Source of the DNA: Diaphorobacter sp. HDW4B
GTDB lineage: Bacteria > Pseudomonadota > Gammaproteobacteria > Burkholderiales > Burkholderiaceae_C
Length of the DNA: 64,000 nucleotides
Reading direction: 5' to 3'
Assembly: GCF_011305535.1 (NCBI RefSeq)
Contig: NZ_CP049906.1
Coordinates: 496,001-560,000, forward strand
Part shown: positions 26,244-34,578 of the stretch, piece by piece
Numbering within the stretch: position 1 is the stretch's first letter
How the letters are laid out: each line of letters opens with the position of its first letter
Translations under genes and position numbers: made by a program
The notes under the pieces: generated by a model
Database searches by the model: none
Told to the model about the DNA's origin: nothing
The model's input: the letters and a program-made list of their open reading frames with translations, nothing else

Positions 26244-27467
26244 TCAGTTGGCCGAGATGATCTTGCCCTTGGCCAGTTCCTTTGGCCAGACGGACACGAG
26301 CTCGTTGTTCTGCCATTGCACCATCACGGGTTGCGCCAGCGTGTTCAGGCCGTTGGCATCGAACTGCACGCCGCCGCCGGACATCACGCCCGCCCATCCT
26401 TTGTCAAAACGTGGGCCGCGAAGCGCTTTGGAAATGTCTTCCGGCTTATCGGTCGCCGCCGTCTGCAATGCCTGCGCGAGCACGCCAAGACACACTGCAT
26501 GTTCCAGGGCCTCGTGCGGCATGAAGGTGCCAAAGCGCTTGCGATAGCGTTCCGTGTAGTCCGGCTTCTGATCGTAGTTGGCGGGGGCGATCGACAAAAC
26601 AGCTTGTGCGTGAGGACCCAGAGCCTTGGCGAAGTCTGGAATCACATATCCTGCCGCGCCACCGACGACCGGCATCGTGAGCTTCTGCTGACGCATCACG
26701 CGGATGATGAGCAGGCTGTCGTTCAGATACGAGATGGGGAAGACCAGTTGCGCATCTGAGTTGCGCAGCTTGCTGATCAGCGGCGTCACGTCGGTGATCC
26801 CGAGCGGATACGCCTCATCCAGCACGATCTCCGCACCGGCCTTCTTGGCGGCATTGCGCACGCCGACAGCCTGCGATGAACCATAGGCTGTGTCTTCGTA
26901 GAGGATGGCGATCTTCTTGATCTTGTCCGCGCCCGCGACCACTGCTGCAGCGTAGTCGTACTGAGCCTGCCCCAGCACCGAACCTTTGGAGACAACCTGG
27001 AAGATGTTCTTGAAATTTCGCTCGGTCAGCACGTCGGAGAAAGACATCGTCAACAGCGGAATGCCGCGACGTTCCGTCACCTCAGACACGGCCAGCGTAA
27101 GTGACGAGGCGTACGCACCGATGATGGCCGAACAGCGGTTGCTGGTGATCAGGCGCTGGGCGACTGTGGCGGCAGTAGTTGGTTGCGATGTGGCATCGGC
27201 CACCACCAGCTTGATCTTTGCGCCGCCAAGCGACGCGATGCCGCCCGCTGCATTGATCTCGTCGGCCACCAGTTCAAGGCCCTGACGCGAGTTGATGCCG
27301 AACTGCGCGTTGGCACCCGAGAGCGGAAGGATGACGCCGATGTTCACTTCCGTGGGCGCGGCCAGCACTTGCCCCGGCAAGCCCAGAGTGGCAACGCCAA
27401 GCGCACCGCCGGTTGTCACCATGAACGATCTGCGAGTGCGCAGACCTGTTGTCCTCTTGTGTGGCAT
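26244..27467 (-). CDS. ABC transporter substrate-binding protein (LivJ/LivK-like)
   Basis: Periplasmic receptor of 407 residues (periplasmic-binding type 1 fold). The N-terminus RTRRSFMVTTGGALGVA is a twin-arginine-like signal with cleavage near GQVLA. The mature part starts EVNIGVILPLSGANAQFG, typical of the Liv family, and has DATSQPTTAATVAQRLI. Receptors of this family bind not only Leu/Ile/Val but also aromatic and short organic acids; here the surrounding catabolic genes make an organic acid more likely. AGGAGA precedes the ATG. Confidence 0.93.
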   Translation of the reverse strand: MPHKRTTGLRTRRSFMVTTGGALGVATLGLPGQVLAAPTEVNIGVILPLSGANAQFGINSRQGLELVADEINAAGGIASLGGAKIKLVVADATSQPTTAATVAQRLITSNRCSAIIGAYASSLTLAVSEVTERRGIPLLTMSFSDVLTERNFKNIFQVVSKGSVLGQAQYDYAAAVVAGADKIKKIAILYEDTAYGSSQAVGVRNAAKKAGAEIVLDEAYPLGITDVTPLISKLRNSDAQLVFPISYLNDSLLIIRVMRQQKLTMPVVGGAAGYVIPDFAKALGPHAQAVLSIAPANYDQKPDYTERYRKRFGTFMPHEALEHAVCLGVLAQALQTAATDKPEDISKALRGPRFDKGWAGVMSGGGVQFDANGLNTLAQPVMVQWQNNELVSVWPKELAKGKIISAN

Positions 27468-27532
27468 GTCTGTCTCCTTTGGATGTTTTGTATTTGCCGG
27501 TTGTCACCAGCCAAACAATTATTCTTACCATC

Positions 27533-27562
27533 TTATTGACTGTCAATAATATTGTATGACAA
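27533..27562. promoter_or_regulatory. Two palindromes in the divergent promoter region, candidate GntR operators
   Basis: TTATTGAC-T-GTCAATAA (27533-27549) is a perfect 8-bp inverted repeat, and TTGT-ATG-ACAA (27552-27562) is a second one directly next to it. They lie between the divergent receptor gene (start 27467) and the gene starting at 27653. The second resembles the TTGT-n3-ACAA type sites used by FCD-type GntR proteins, one of which is encoded at 22086-22829. Function is inferred. Confidence 0.5.
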
Positions 27563-27652
27563 ACTTACGAAAAAACGAGGGCGACTGTGATGCAAGATCA
27601 CCGCATCACTGAATCGCTCAGGGCAAATCACCTATCAACCAAGGAGATCTAC

Positions 27653-28072
27653 ATGGCAGACAAGCAGAATCCCAACCCCGTACAGGAACTCTTCGATGAA
27701 GGCCTGAAACTGCGTAGAGAGGTGCTGGGCACCGAATATGTGGATGGCTCGCTTGCGCGTGCCAACGATTTCATGATGGCGTTTCAGCGCATTACGACCG
27801 AGTGGTGCTGGGGCTATGCATGGGGTCGTCCGGGTCTGGAAAAGAAGACCCGCAGCATGCTGAACCTGGCCATGCTCACGGCGCTGAACCGCCCGGCAGA
27901 AATCAAGCTGCATGTAAAAGGCGCACTCAACAACGGAGTGACCGCTGAGGAAATCAAGGAAATCCTGTTGCATGCCACCGTGTACTGCGGCATTCCTGCG
28001 GGTCTGGACGCGTTCAAGGTCGCCAACCAAGTGCTTGAGGAAGAAGGCGCATTCAAGGAGAAGCAGGCATGA
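27653..28072 (+). CDS. Carboxymuconolactone decarboxylase-family protein
   Basis: Protein of 139 residues from the ATG at 27653, which has AAGGAGA upstream; the frame is open to 27587. It has the PcaC-like all-helical pattern: GRPGLEKKTRSMLNLAML, NNGVTAEEIKEILLHATV and YCGIPAGLDAFKVA. The CxxC motif of the AhpD branch is absent, so a decarboxylase or lyase-type role is more likely than a peroxidase one. The next gene starts within its stop (4-bp overlap). Confidence 0.88.
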   Translation: MADKQNPNPVQELFDEGLKLRREVLGTEYVDGSLARANDFMMAFQRITTEWCWGYAWGRPGLEKKTRSMLNLAMLTALNRPAEIKLHVKGALNNGVTAEEIKEILLHATVYCGIPAGLDAFKVANQVLEEEGAFKEKQA

Positions 28073-28980
28073 GCGCGCAGCGAGTAGGGTTTGTCGGCGT
28101 CGGCAGCATGGGCTGGCCGATGGCCAGCCGTCTGCTGCAGGCAGGTTACACGGTCACCGTGTATGACGCCGTGAAGGCGCAGGCCGAGCGCTTCGCCAAG
28201 GAAGTTGGCGGCACTGCCGCTGCGGACTGCCGCACATTGGCGCAGAACAGTGATGTCATCGTCACCATGCTGCCGACCAGTGCCATCGTCGAATCGGTGC
28301 TGCAAGGCGAGCAGGGTGTGATGGCCGGTGTGAAACCGGGTTCGGTCATCGTCGAGATGAGCTCCGGCGTACCTGCTTACACGCAACGTCTTGCACAGCA
28401 GGTTGCAGCGGCGGGCGCAGAACTGGTCGATGCTCCCGTATCCGGCGGTGTGCCCCGTGCACGAACCGGCGAACTGGCCATCATGTTCGGTGGCCCCGCG
28501 CAGACGCTGGAACGCGTGCGCCCTGTGTTGCAGGCAATGGGCACCTCCATCGCGCACACGGGTGGAGTCGGAAGTGCGCATGCGATGAAGGCCTTGAACA
28601 ATCTGGTCTCCGCGGGCGGCTTCCTGATCGGGGTGGAGGCCATGATCATCGGCCAGCAGTTCGGGCTTGATCCGAACGTGATCGTCGACGTGCTTAATGC
28701 CTCCACCGGCATGAACAACTCCACGCAGAAGAAGTTCAAGCAGTTCGTGCTTTCGCGCGGCTTCAACTCCGGCTTCGGCCTGGATCTGATGGTCAAAGAC
28801 CTGGGCATTGCGCTTGGCATGGCCAATGACGCTGGAACGCCCACACCGTTTGCATCGCTGTGCCAGGAAATGTGGGCATCGGCGGGCAAGGCATTGGGCA
28901 AGGGACAGGATCACACGGCAGTCGCTCGATTGTCGGAATTGCTGGCCGGCGTTGAACTGAAGCCCGGCCCGCCACGCTGA
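28069..28980 (+). CDS. NAD(P)-dependent 3-hydroxyisobutyrate dehydrogenase-like oxidoreductase
   Basis: Beta-hydroxyacid dehydrogenase of 303 residues. Nucleotide loop GFVGVGSMGWPMASRLL at the N-terminus, substrate motif DAPVSGGVPRARTGEL, and the catalytic lysine region MKALNNLVSAGGF. It oxidises a short 3-hydroxyacid (3-hydroxyisobutyrate, tartronate semialdehyde and relatives). It is coupled to the preceding CMD-family gene, so both probably act on the same small acid. It ends 99 bp before a Bug receptor gene. Confidence 0.9.
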   Translation: MSAQRVGFVGVGSMGWPMASRLLQAGYTVTVYDAVKAQAERFAKEVGGTAAADCRTLAQNSDVIVTMLPTSAIVESVLQGEQGVMAGVKPGSVIVEMSSGVPAYTQRLAQQVAAAGAELVDAPVSGGVPRARTGELAIMFGGPAQTLERVRPVLQAMGTSIAHTGGVGSAHAMKALNNLVSAGGFLIGVEAMIIGQQFGLDPNVIVDVLNASTGMNNSTQKKFKQFVLSRGFNSGFGLDLMVKDLGIALGMANDAGTPTPFASLCQEMWASAGKALGKGQDHTAVARLSELLAGVELKPGPPR

Positions 28981-29079
28981 ACGAACGCGGCGAAATCGAA
29001 AGCACTTCGCATCCACTTCCAAGAAAGTGGAGTGGAGTGTTGCCGACCTCAAAAAAAGAAAATCATGGAGACAAGACAA

Positions 29080-30051
29080 ATGAAAAAATACTGGCTGGCC
29101 GCTGCATGCTTCTCATTGGTGGGGGCTACAACACAGGCTCAGGAATTTCCAACGCGACCGATCACCATGGTCGTGCCGTATGCGCCTGGCGGATCGACAG
29201 ACGGCTTGGCACGCATTGTTGCCACCGCGATGGGCAAGAGTCTGGGGCAATCCGTTGTCATCGAAAACCTCGGCGGAGGCGGAACCATGATCGGCAATCA
29301 ACGCGTACTGCGCGCGGCACCCGATGGCTACACGATCAGCTTTGGCAACATGGGCTCATTGGCCATTGCGCCATCGCTCTACCCCAAATCCAACTTTGAC
29401 CCGCGCAAGGACATGGTCGCTGTGGGGCTGGTGACCACGGTGCCGATGGTGCTCTCGGTAAGCAATGCAAGCGGTGTGAAGAACATGGCGGATCTGCTCA
29501 CGAAACTGCGAGGCAAAACGGATGCTGTGAACTTCGGCAACGCGGGCTCAGGCTCCACAAGCCATATCGCCGCAGCCAACTTTCTGCACGTTACGTTCAG
29601 CGAAGGAACGCAGATCCCGTATCGCGGTGCAGGCCCGGCCATCGCAGACCTGATGGCGGGTACGGTGGATGCCGTCATCGACCAGACTGTCACCATGATC
29701 CCCCTTCACCAAGGAGGCCGTGTGCGTGCTCTGGCAGTTGCAAGCAAGACGCGCCTCGCACAGATGCCCGATGTGCCGACCTTCGCCGAAGCAGGTGTCG
29801 CTTCATTCGACATGAGCGTATGGAACGGCATCGCCGCACCGGCCGGCACGCCCGCCCCTGTGGTCAAACGGCTGGAATCCGCATTGACCGCTGCACTCAA
29901 GGACCCCTCGGTGCGCGAATCACTGGAGAAGCTTGCAGCACAGGCACCTGCGGACGCTGAGCAGGGAAGCACAGCCTTTCAAAGCCTCATTGCACGCGAC
30001 GTTCCAAAGTACGCGGAGTTGATTCGTGTGGCGAAGGTGACGGTGAACTAG
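29080..30051 (+). CDS. Bug/TctC-family periplasmic solute receptor
   Basis: Receptor of 323 residues. I favour the ATG at 29080 (GGAG about 9 bases upstream), which gives a clean signal peptide MKKYWLAAACFSL...TQAQ; ATG at 29065 is possible. Family blocks are MVVPYAPGGSTDGLARI, VIENLGGGGTMIGNQRV, IPYRGAGPAIADLMAGT and MPDVPTFAEAG. It closes the short operon with the CMD-like and dehydrogenase genes. It is the last core-type gene before the accessory island. Confidence 0.93.
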   Translation: MKKYWLAAACFSLVGATTQAQEFPTRPITMVVPYAPGGSTDGLARIVATAMGKSLGQSVVIENLGGGGTMIGNQRVLRAAPDGYTISFGNMGSLAIAPSLYPKSNFDPRKDMVAVGLVTTVPMVLSVSNASGVKNMADLLTKLRGKTDAVNFGNAGSGSTSHIAAANFLHVTFSEGTQIPYRGAGPAIADLMAGTVDAVIDQTVTMIPLHQGGRVRALAVASKTRLAQMPDVPTFAEAGVASFDMSVWNGIAAPAGTPAPVVKRLESALTAALKDPSVRESLEKLAAQAPADAEQGSTAFQSLIARDVPKYAELIRVAKVTVN

Positions 30052-30188
30052 AAGAGGCAGTAACACGCAGGATTGTGGTTGTCGGGCTCTGATTCCGGAA
30101 GGTGGTCGTGTACCTTCGTTGCTTCGATCAAAGGCGCTTGGGCAGGCTGTTGCTCCAGCTCGGCCCACGGCGTTGTTATGTCAATCAT
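30048..30188 (-). CDS. Small hypothetical protein, 46 residues
   Basis: Short frame starting MIDITTPWAELEQQPAQ and ending NHNPACYCLF. AAGGGG lies seven to eight bases upstream of the ATG. The ATG overlaps the stop of the upstream minus-strand frame by 4 bp (ATGA), a sign of real, coupled genes. No family recognised. Its last bases overlap the end of the Bug receptor gene. Confidence 0.4.
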   Translation of the reverse strand: MIDITTPWAELEQQPAQAPLIEATKVHDHLPESEPDNHNPACYCLF

Positions 30189-30415
30189 GGTCGTGCCCCT
30201 TGAAGCGGTATGTTGGTTTGAGCTCTTTTGGTCGGGACAGCCGCTAGGGTGAACCAAGTGCTCCTGCGCACAGGGTTCTCCGCCCAGACCCATGTCGGCC
30301 CCAGCAGTGCTTGAAGAAGATCTCGCACGCGGTAGGGACTCATACGGCGGTGAGACTCAGGCAGGTTCAGATTCAGAAAGGCCAATGCATCTGGAGTCAG
30401 CACAGCTCTGTCCAT
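30185..30415 (-). CDS. Small hypothetical protein, 76 residues
   Basis: Frame starting MDRAVLTPDALAFLNLNLPE, with SPYRVRDLLQALLGPTWVW in the middle. Composition looks like a real helical protein, and the 4-bp overlap with the next small frame supports coding. There is no clear ribosome site, and an internal ATG at 30343 could be the start. No family recognised. It marks the left side of the accessory island. Confidence 0.4.
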   Translation of the reverse strand: MDRAVLTPDALAFLNLNLPESHRRMSPYRVRDLLQALLGPTWVWAENPVRRSTWFTLAAVPTKRAQTNIPLQGARP

Positions 30416-30625
30416 CGTCTAGCCGGGGCGCATCGGGAAAGGGCTTGCTGGAACAGGGCAAGGAGGAGGGCAGGCAGGGACCTGCAAATGGCTTGATACG
30501 TCCGCGTCAACGCATCCCAAGTTGCCGATTTACGGATGAGGGCGCAAGCTTGCGATTAGTCCATTGCATGAGTGATGTGCCTTGGACCAAACTCACGGAC
30601 CTACAACGCGATGCGGGAGGTAGCC

Positions 30626-31027
30626 ATGCCAGGCAAGAAACCAGACTCCGGAACTCGTTCACCGCGACGGCGAATACCTTCGTCGAAACCAGAAAGTGAT
30701 TGGATCGAGGAGAGTTCAGCCGTGCTATCGGCCTCGTCGGACGAAACGGGATCGGATCTCAGTCCGCCCCTGAAAGATGCAGAACTGGTGCAGCTTCGTA
30801 TCCGTGTGATTGCACTCGAAAACATAGTGATCGCGCTGCTTGCGCAAGTGCCCGAGCATCAGCTTGGCCTTGCGCGTGAAATGGCTGACTTCATATCTCC
30901 CCGGCCCGGATTCACGCCACATCCAATGACCATCAATGCAGCAGCCGAGATGAACAGTCTTGTGAAACGAGCCGATGCGTTCAGAGCCGGGGAACATGTC
31001 TCAACAGATGGTCTTCAGCCGACGTGA
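30626..31027 (+). CDS. Hypothetical protein, 133 residues
   Basis: The ATG at 30626 has GGGAGG upstream. The first 45 residues are polar and probably disordered (KKPDSGTRSPRRRIPSSKP). A helical segment follows, LVQLRIRVIALENIVIALLA, then REMADFISPRPGFTPHP. I do not recognise a family. It is isolated within the island, with opposite-strand small genes on both sides. Confidence 0.5.
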   Translation: MPGKKPDSGTRSPRRRIPSSKPESDWIEESSAVLSASSDETGSDLSPPLKDAELVQLRIRVIALENIVIALLAQVPEHQLGLAREMADFISPRPGFTPHPMTINAAAEMNSLVKRADAFRAGEHVSTDGLQPT

Positions 31028-31084
31028 CTCATTCTTTTGATCAGCGCTGTTCGAGCTCGGCCTATTTGCTGGGGCAGCAGTGCA

Positions 31085-31348
31085 TCAAGTGAGGATCGTG
31101 TAGTTCGGCGGAGCGTTGTTTTTGAAACCCTCGTAGATATCCATCACGTAGACACCGCCGTTGTCGGAGCGCAGTCGCCGAACTGCCTCATGAGCAAACG
31201 CGTATGCACCACCCGAGTCGTTGCCAGCACAACGCATCAGCCACGCAAGGATGTCGGCGGAGTCGATGCTTGTGACGCAACTGTCGATGATGAAGCGTTG
31301 GCCGATTTCTTCGACCAGATCTTTCAACGAGTGCTTGCTGGAATCCAC
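31085..31348 (-). CDS. Hypothetical protein, 87 residues, in frame behind higA
   Basis: Frame with a GTG start at 31348, beginning DSSKHSLKDLVEEIGQRFII and ending PPNYTILT. It lies in the same reading frame as higA, just after the higA stop at 31379-31381, and the ten codons between are also open. It could be a separate third gene of the higBA operon or what remains of a C-terminal extension of the antitoxin. No family recognised. Confidence 0.45.
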   Translation of the reverse strand: MDSSKHSLKDLVEEIGQRFIIDSCVTSIDSADILAWLMRCAGNDSGGAYAFAHEAVRRLRSDNGGVYVMDIYEGFKNNAPPNYTILT

Positions 31349-31378
31349 GTTCAGATACTGCAGTGTTGTCGCGGCGGT

Positions 31379-31762
31379 TCACGCAAAGGTTGATGCAGGT
31401 GCGGGCTCACGAATGAGGGCTTCTGCAGGGATGCCAAGCCCGATGTGCAGTTTGCGAATCATCGACAGGGAAAGCGGCCGTTTGCGGGCCAAGACTTCAT
31501 AGACGCGATTCTTCTGGCCAATCATGGGGACAAGGTCTTGCACCTCAAGCCCTTGTTGCTCCATGCGAAACTTGATCGCTTCAATAGGATCAGGTGCTTC
31601 GATGGGAAAATGCTTGCGCTCATAGGCTTCGACGAGCGTGGTCAACACATCCAGTCGCTCACCGTCGGTCGTATCGGGCATGGGGTCGAGGTCCACCAGT
31701 TTGGACACCTCCTTGAGCATCGCGGCGTAATCTTTGGGGGTGCGAATAGGATGAATTTGCAT
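31379..31762 (-). CDS. higA: HigA-type antitoxin (XRE helix-turn-helix)
   Basis: Antitoxin of 127 residues from the ATG at 31762, which has GGAGG upstream (ATG at 31780 overlaps the toxin stop and is an alternative). The N-terminus IHPIRTPKDYAAMLKEVSKL is the HigA-type neutralising part. The helix-turn-helix is around LVPMIGQKNRVYEVLARKRP. It follows the toxin gene, the usual HigBA order, and should repress the operon together with HigB. Confidence 0.88.
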   Translation of the reverse strand: MQIHPIRTPKDYAAMLKEVSKLVDLDPMPDTTDGERLDVLTTLVEAYERKHFPIEAPDPIEAIKFRMEQQGLEVQDLVPMIGQKNRVYEVLARKRPLSLSMIRKLHIGLGIPAEALIREPAPASTFA

Positions 31763-31779
31763 GATTTCCTCCATGAACA

Positions 31780-32082
31780 TCAGTCCACTTCTACGGTTTC
31801 GGCATCGATCGCGTCGTATTCCTTGTGCGTGCCGATGAACTTCACATAAATGATCTGCAGGTTGTAGGCGATGGCGACGATGAGCCGGTAGTCGTTGCCT
31901 TTGATGTTGAAAACCACCCTGCGATTCTTGAGGATGCTTGCGCTTCTGTACTGGGCCTTGATGTCTGCAGGCTGCGTCCATTGCGCATTCAAAGCCTCGT
32001 CGTACCACGCCTTCAAATGCTGCTCTGCATCCGGGTTGGCTTGCCAGAATTTACGCAGGATGGGGAGTGCTACAACACGCAT
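31780..32082 (-). CDS. higB: HigB-type toxin (RelE superfamily mRNA interferase)
   Basis: Toxin of 100 residues. The HigB_toxin pattern is clear: ILRKFWQANPDAEQHLKAWY near the N-terminus, ADIKAQYRSASILKNRRVVF, then NDYRLIVAIAYNLQIIYVKF and IGTHKEYDAID at the end. Proteins of this family cleave ribosome-bound mRNA. The antitoxin gene begins at its stop. A short palindrome lies 13 bp upstream of the start. Confidence 0.9.
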   Translation of the reverse strand: MRVVALPILRKFWQANPDAEQHLKAWYDEALNAQWTQPADIKAQYRSASILKNRRVVFNIKGNDYRLIVAIAYNLQIIYVKFIGTHKEYDAIDAETVEVD

Positions 32083-32095
32083 TTATGCATTTTAG

Positions 32096-32108
32096 TCCCA
32101 AATTGGGA
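32096..32108. promoter_or_regulatory. Palindrome upstream of higB, candidate HigA operator
   Basis: TCCCAA-A-TTGGGA is a perfect 6-bp inverted repeat 13 bp ahead of the higB start. HigA proteins usually bind such palindromes in their own promoter. The role is inferred from position. Confidence 0.45.
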
Positions 32109-32203
32109 TCGGCGGCAAATGCTTTTATCAATTGTCGAAAAGTTCTTTGCAGAGGGACTCACGGATAGGGGCGAGTAGCATGCCAATTCCAAAAGGAGGG
32201 AGT

Positions 32204-32674
32204 ATGCGAAGTTGGATTGTTGGATTGATGTTCGCTGCAAGTGCGACAGGGGCTGCAGCTCAGCAAACGATGTCGTTCACATCGCCACCGGACACATTCA
32301 AATTGAACTCAACCGCGACCGGGACTGTTGCCAAGAGTGGTCCATTCTTGACGGTACGCTTGGATCAACATGTGATGTGGCAGCCGAAGAAGTATGCGGA
32401 ATTGGTCGATGTGATTGGCTACAAGATTGAGCTGGCAGGCAATGAAAATGGCCGCTGGAACACATCACGATCATCGGCATTGGTGCCGTTTTCATACCAG
32501 TCTGGGCCAGGTCTAACCAAGCAAGTGCCGACAGTGACTGCATTGATCCCTGTCGACGGAGTCAAGACCTTCGATGACAAGTGGCTGATTCTGACGATCG
32601 TCCTGAAGCATCGTGATGGAGAGGCATACACTCATTCGCATTCCGAGCGTTTGAAGCTGAATGTGGCTCACTGA
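32204..32674 (+). CDS. Hypothetical secreted protein, 156 residues
   Basis: The ATG at 32204 has AAAGGAGGGAG upstream. A signal peptide covers about residues 1-20 (SWIVGLMFAASATGAAAQ). The mature part is rich in beta-type segments (LNSTATGTVAKSGPFLTVRL; LVDVIGYKIELAG) and has no cysteine pairs or membrane segment. No family recognised. It probably acts in the periplasm. Confidence 0.6.
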   Translation: MRSWIVGLMFAASATGAAAQQTMSFTSPPDTFKLNSTATGTVAKSGPFLTVRLDQHVMWQPKKYAELVDVIGYKIELAGNENGRWNTSRSSALVPFSYQSGPGLTKQVPTVTALIPVDGVKTFDDKWLILTIVLKHRDGEAYTHSHSERLKLNVAH

Positions 32675-32888
32675 TGCTAGCTTCTGCGGCTCCTTTTTGA
32701 AGGCAGCGAAGAAATGACTGAGTCAGATCACGTTCGCAGAATCTAGACAACCCGGAATGGTACGTCGTCAAGCTGGTGTGACGACTGCTCCGCAGCGAAA
32801 GCAAACCTTCGATGCTGGATGTGGAATGACTGCTGTGCAGCGAAGATCCCCAAATTTCCGCGCGCACCCAGAGTCCAAGGGACCGCTA

Positions 32889-33209
32889 CTACAGACTTTC
32901 CAGCGCGGTGATGAGCGCCGTTGCCGCGGCCATGTGCCGAGGAGAGCGATCCAGTAACGCTGCAAAGCGATTCAAAAGCTGGGGATGGCGTTCACGAGGT
33001 GCTTGAGTATTTTGCAAAAAACTCATTATATTTTGCAAATTTTCCGAAACAAAAATGAAGTGTCCAGCCTCGAATCTGGATATCTGGCCGGCATTGACCG
33101 AGGTTGCTTTTTCTAGTTCCTTCAGTGTGATTCCGCAGTCTTTTCGCACCCTCTGAAGATAGATTCCGAGTGCTTCGGCCTCTTTTTTTGACTTGCGTTC
33201 CTTTGTCAT
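32889..33209 (-). CDS. XRE-family transcriptional regulator
   Basis: Regulator of 106 residues from the ATG at 33209. The helix-turn-helix runs from LQRVRKDCGITLKELEKAT through NAGQISRFEAGHF, about residues 15-50. The C-terminal part is helical (HPQLLNRFAALLDRSPRHMA). It is divergent from the DNA methyltransferase gene, as controller proteins of restriction-modification systems often are. A perfect palindrome ends one base before its start codon, so it probably represses itself and may control the methyltransferase. Confidence 0.85.
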   Translation of the reverse strand: MTKERKSKKEAEALGIYLQRVRKDCGITLKELEKATSVNAGQISRFEAGHFIFVSENLQNIMSFLQNTQAPRERHPQLLNRFAALLDRSPRHMAAATALITALESL

Positions 33210-33210
33210 C

Positions 33211-33228
33211 TTGCATAAAATTATGCAA
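33211..33228. promoter_or_regulatory. Perfect palindrome at the XRE gene start, candidate operator
   Basis: TTGCATAA-AA-TTATGCAA has 8-bp perfect arms and lies immediately upstream of the XRE start codon (33209), in the divergent region shared with the methyltransferase gene. Further TGCAAAT half-site-like copies follow at about 33223-33240. Autoregulatory binding is inferred. Confidence 0.6.
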
Positions 33229-33372
33229 ATCAAAATGCAAATAGTCAAGATAGCTCCATGAGCACTTGCCGCACGGTTTTGCTGAGATAGCTGCCCCGAG
33301 CGCCTAAGATTGGTGCAGTACGGCTCATCGCTTTGGGCCATGACGAGCAAGGGAGCTCCAAGGGTTCACACG

Positions 33373-34575
33373 ATGAGATACAGAGTCACTCGCTCCACTA
33401 GAACACGCCGCGGCCAGATTCTTACGCCGCCCATGCTTGCCGCTCGCCTAGCCGGCAGTCTTCAGACCGATGCCGGAGATTGGCTGGAACTCGGATCCGG
33501 TTCAGGACGTCTGCTGGAGGCTTGCCTTGCATCGCGATCGATCGACCACTTCGTGGGCGTGGAGTACGACCAGCGACTGGCCGCACTGTCACCTTGCAGC
33601 CCCCCAGTCGAATTGTTCCAGGCAGATGCGCTCCAACCCCAAGCGTTGCAGTCGTTTCTAGGGGATCGGCGTTTCTCCTGCGTCGTGGGCAATCCTCCGT
33701 TCGGGGTAGAGCAGCTCTCGACCGCCTCGATCGAGCGTCTGTACTCCCTCTATCCGGATGCGCGCGTCGTCAATGGCTGGGCCCGACTAGATCTGTACTT
33801 CATGCTCGAGTCGCTGTCGCGGCTCAAGCGGCCAGGGGAGGCTGCCTTCATCGTCGCAGCCCCTATCGTGCAAGATCCGGCGCTCGCATCGTTCCGGGAG
33901 ACCTTGATCGATTCCGCTTCTGAGGTGGAATGCTACGAGTTGCCGCACAAGACGTTCGACAAACGTGCCGAAGTGCAGTCGTTCCTGTTGATCGCCCGCT
34001 TTGGCGCCAAGGGAGGGGCACGAGTGGTCTCCGGCCGTCTGGCAGGGCCCGAATTTCAGATCACTCAGACCAGACAGTTGACCCGTGAGGCCGCGATCCA
34101 TCGTCTGGACCTTGCCCATTACGAGTTCCTGGATTTCAACCAAGCGCTCACTCGGCGCAACGACTTCACCACTTTGGCTCAGCTTGGCGCCAGCATCTGT
34201 CGGGGCAGCCGCTCCCGCCATGAGTTCGAGGCAATGGAGCTAGAGCACTTTCACACCACGGACTTTCCCCGGGGTGGGGGTGACGTGTCGTTTGGCCGCG
34301 GTGTGCGTCGTGAGTTTCAGATGGCGACTGCTGGGCATATCTTGGTCTCACGAGTCGGATCCCGTTGCATTGACCGCACCGCCATCGTCGTCAAGGGGCA
34401 GCGCGCATTCACCGAGGCGGTCTATCGCATCATTGTCCCGGAAAGTGCGCGCACGACGACGTTTGACTGGATGAGCAGCGAGGATGGAAAGGCTTGGAGG
34501 TGCCAAGCAGCGCTCGGATCGTGCGCCAAGCACCTGACGGTCTCCTCGCTGATGGCCATGCCTGTGCCAGCCTGA
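33373..34575 (+). CDS. N6-adenine DNA methyltransferase (Eco57I-like class)
   Basis: Methyltransferase of 400 residues from the ATG at 33373 (ATG at 33340 and the longer frame from 33310 are alternatives). GQILTPPMLAARLA at residues 14-27 is the block that precedes the SAM site in this class. Motif I is LELGSGSG (38-45) and the catalytic motif IV is NPPF (107-110), typical of N6-adenine enzymes. The C-terminal half (LGASICRGSRSRHEF; HILVSRVGSRCIDRTAIVV) looks like a target-recognition domain. Its stop is only 3 bp from the stop of the facing three-gene operon, which suggests one functional cassette. Confidence 0.85.
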   Translation: MRYRVTRSTRTRRGQILTPPMLAARLAGSLQTDAGDWLELGSGSGRLLEACLASRSIDHFVGVEYDQRLAALSPCSPPVELFQADALQPQALQSFLGDRRFSCVVGNPPFGVEQLSTASIERLYSLYPDARVVNGWARLDLYFMLESLSRLKRPGEAAFIVAAPIVQDPALASFRETLIDSASEVECYELPHKTFDKRAEVQSFLLIARFGAKGGARVVSGRLAGPEFQITQTRQLTREAAIHRLDLAHYEFLDFNQALTRRNDFTTLAQLGASICRGSRSRHEFEAMELEHFHTTDFPRGGGDVSFGRGVRREFQMATAGHILVSRVGSRCIDRTAIVVKGQRAFTEAVYRIIVPESARTTTFDWMSSEDGKAWRCQAALGSCAKHLTVSSLMAMPVPA

Positions 34576-34578
34576 TCT

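Noticed and set aside
30416-30625. Possible attachment site or tRNA at the island's left edge
   Set aside because: I found no tRNA fold and no direct repeat shared with the region around 45819-46080 on reading both.
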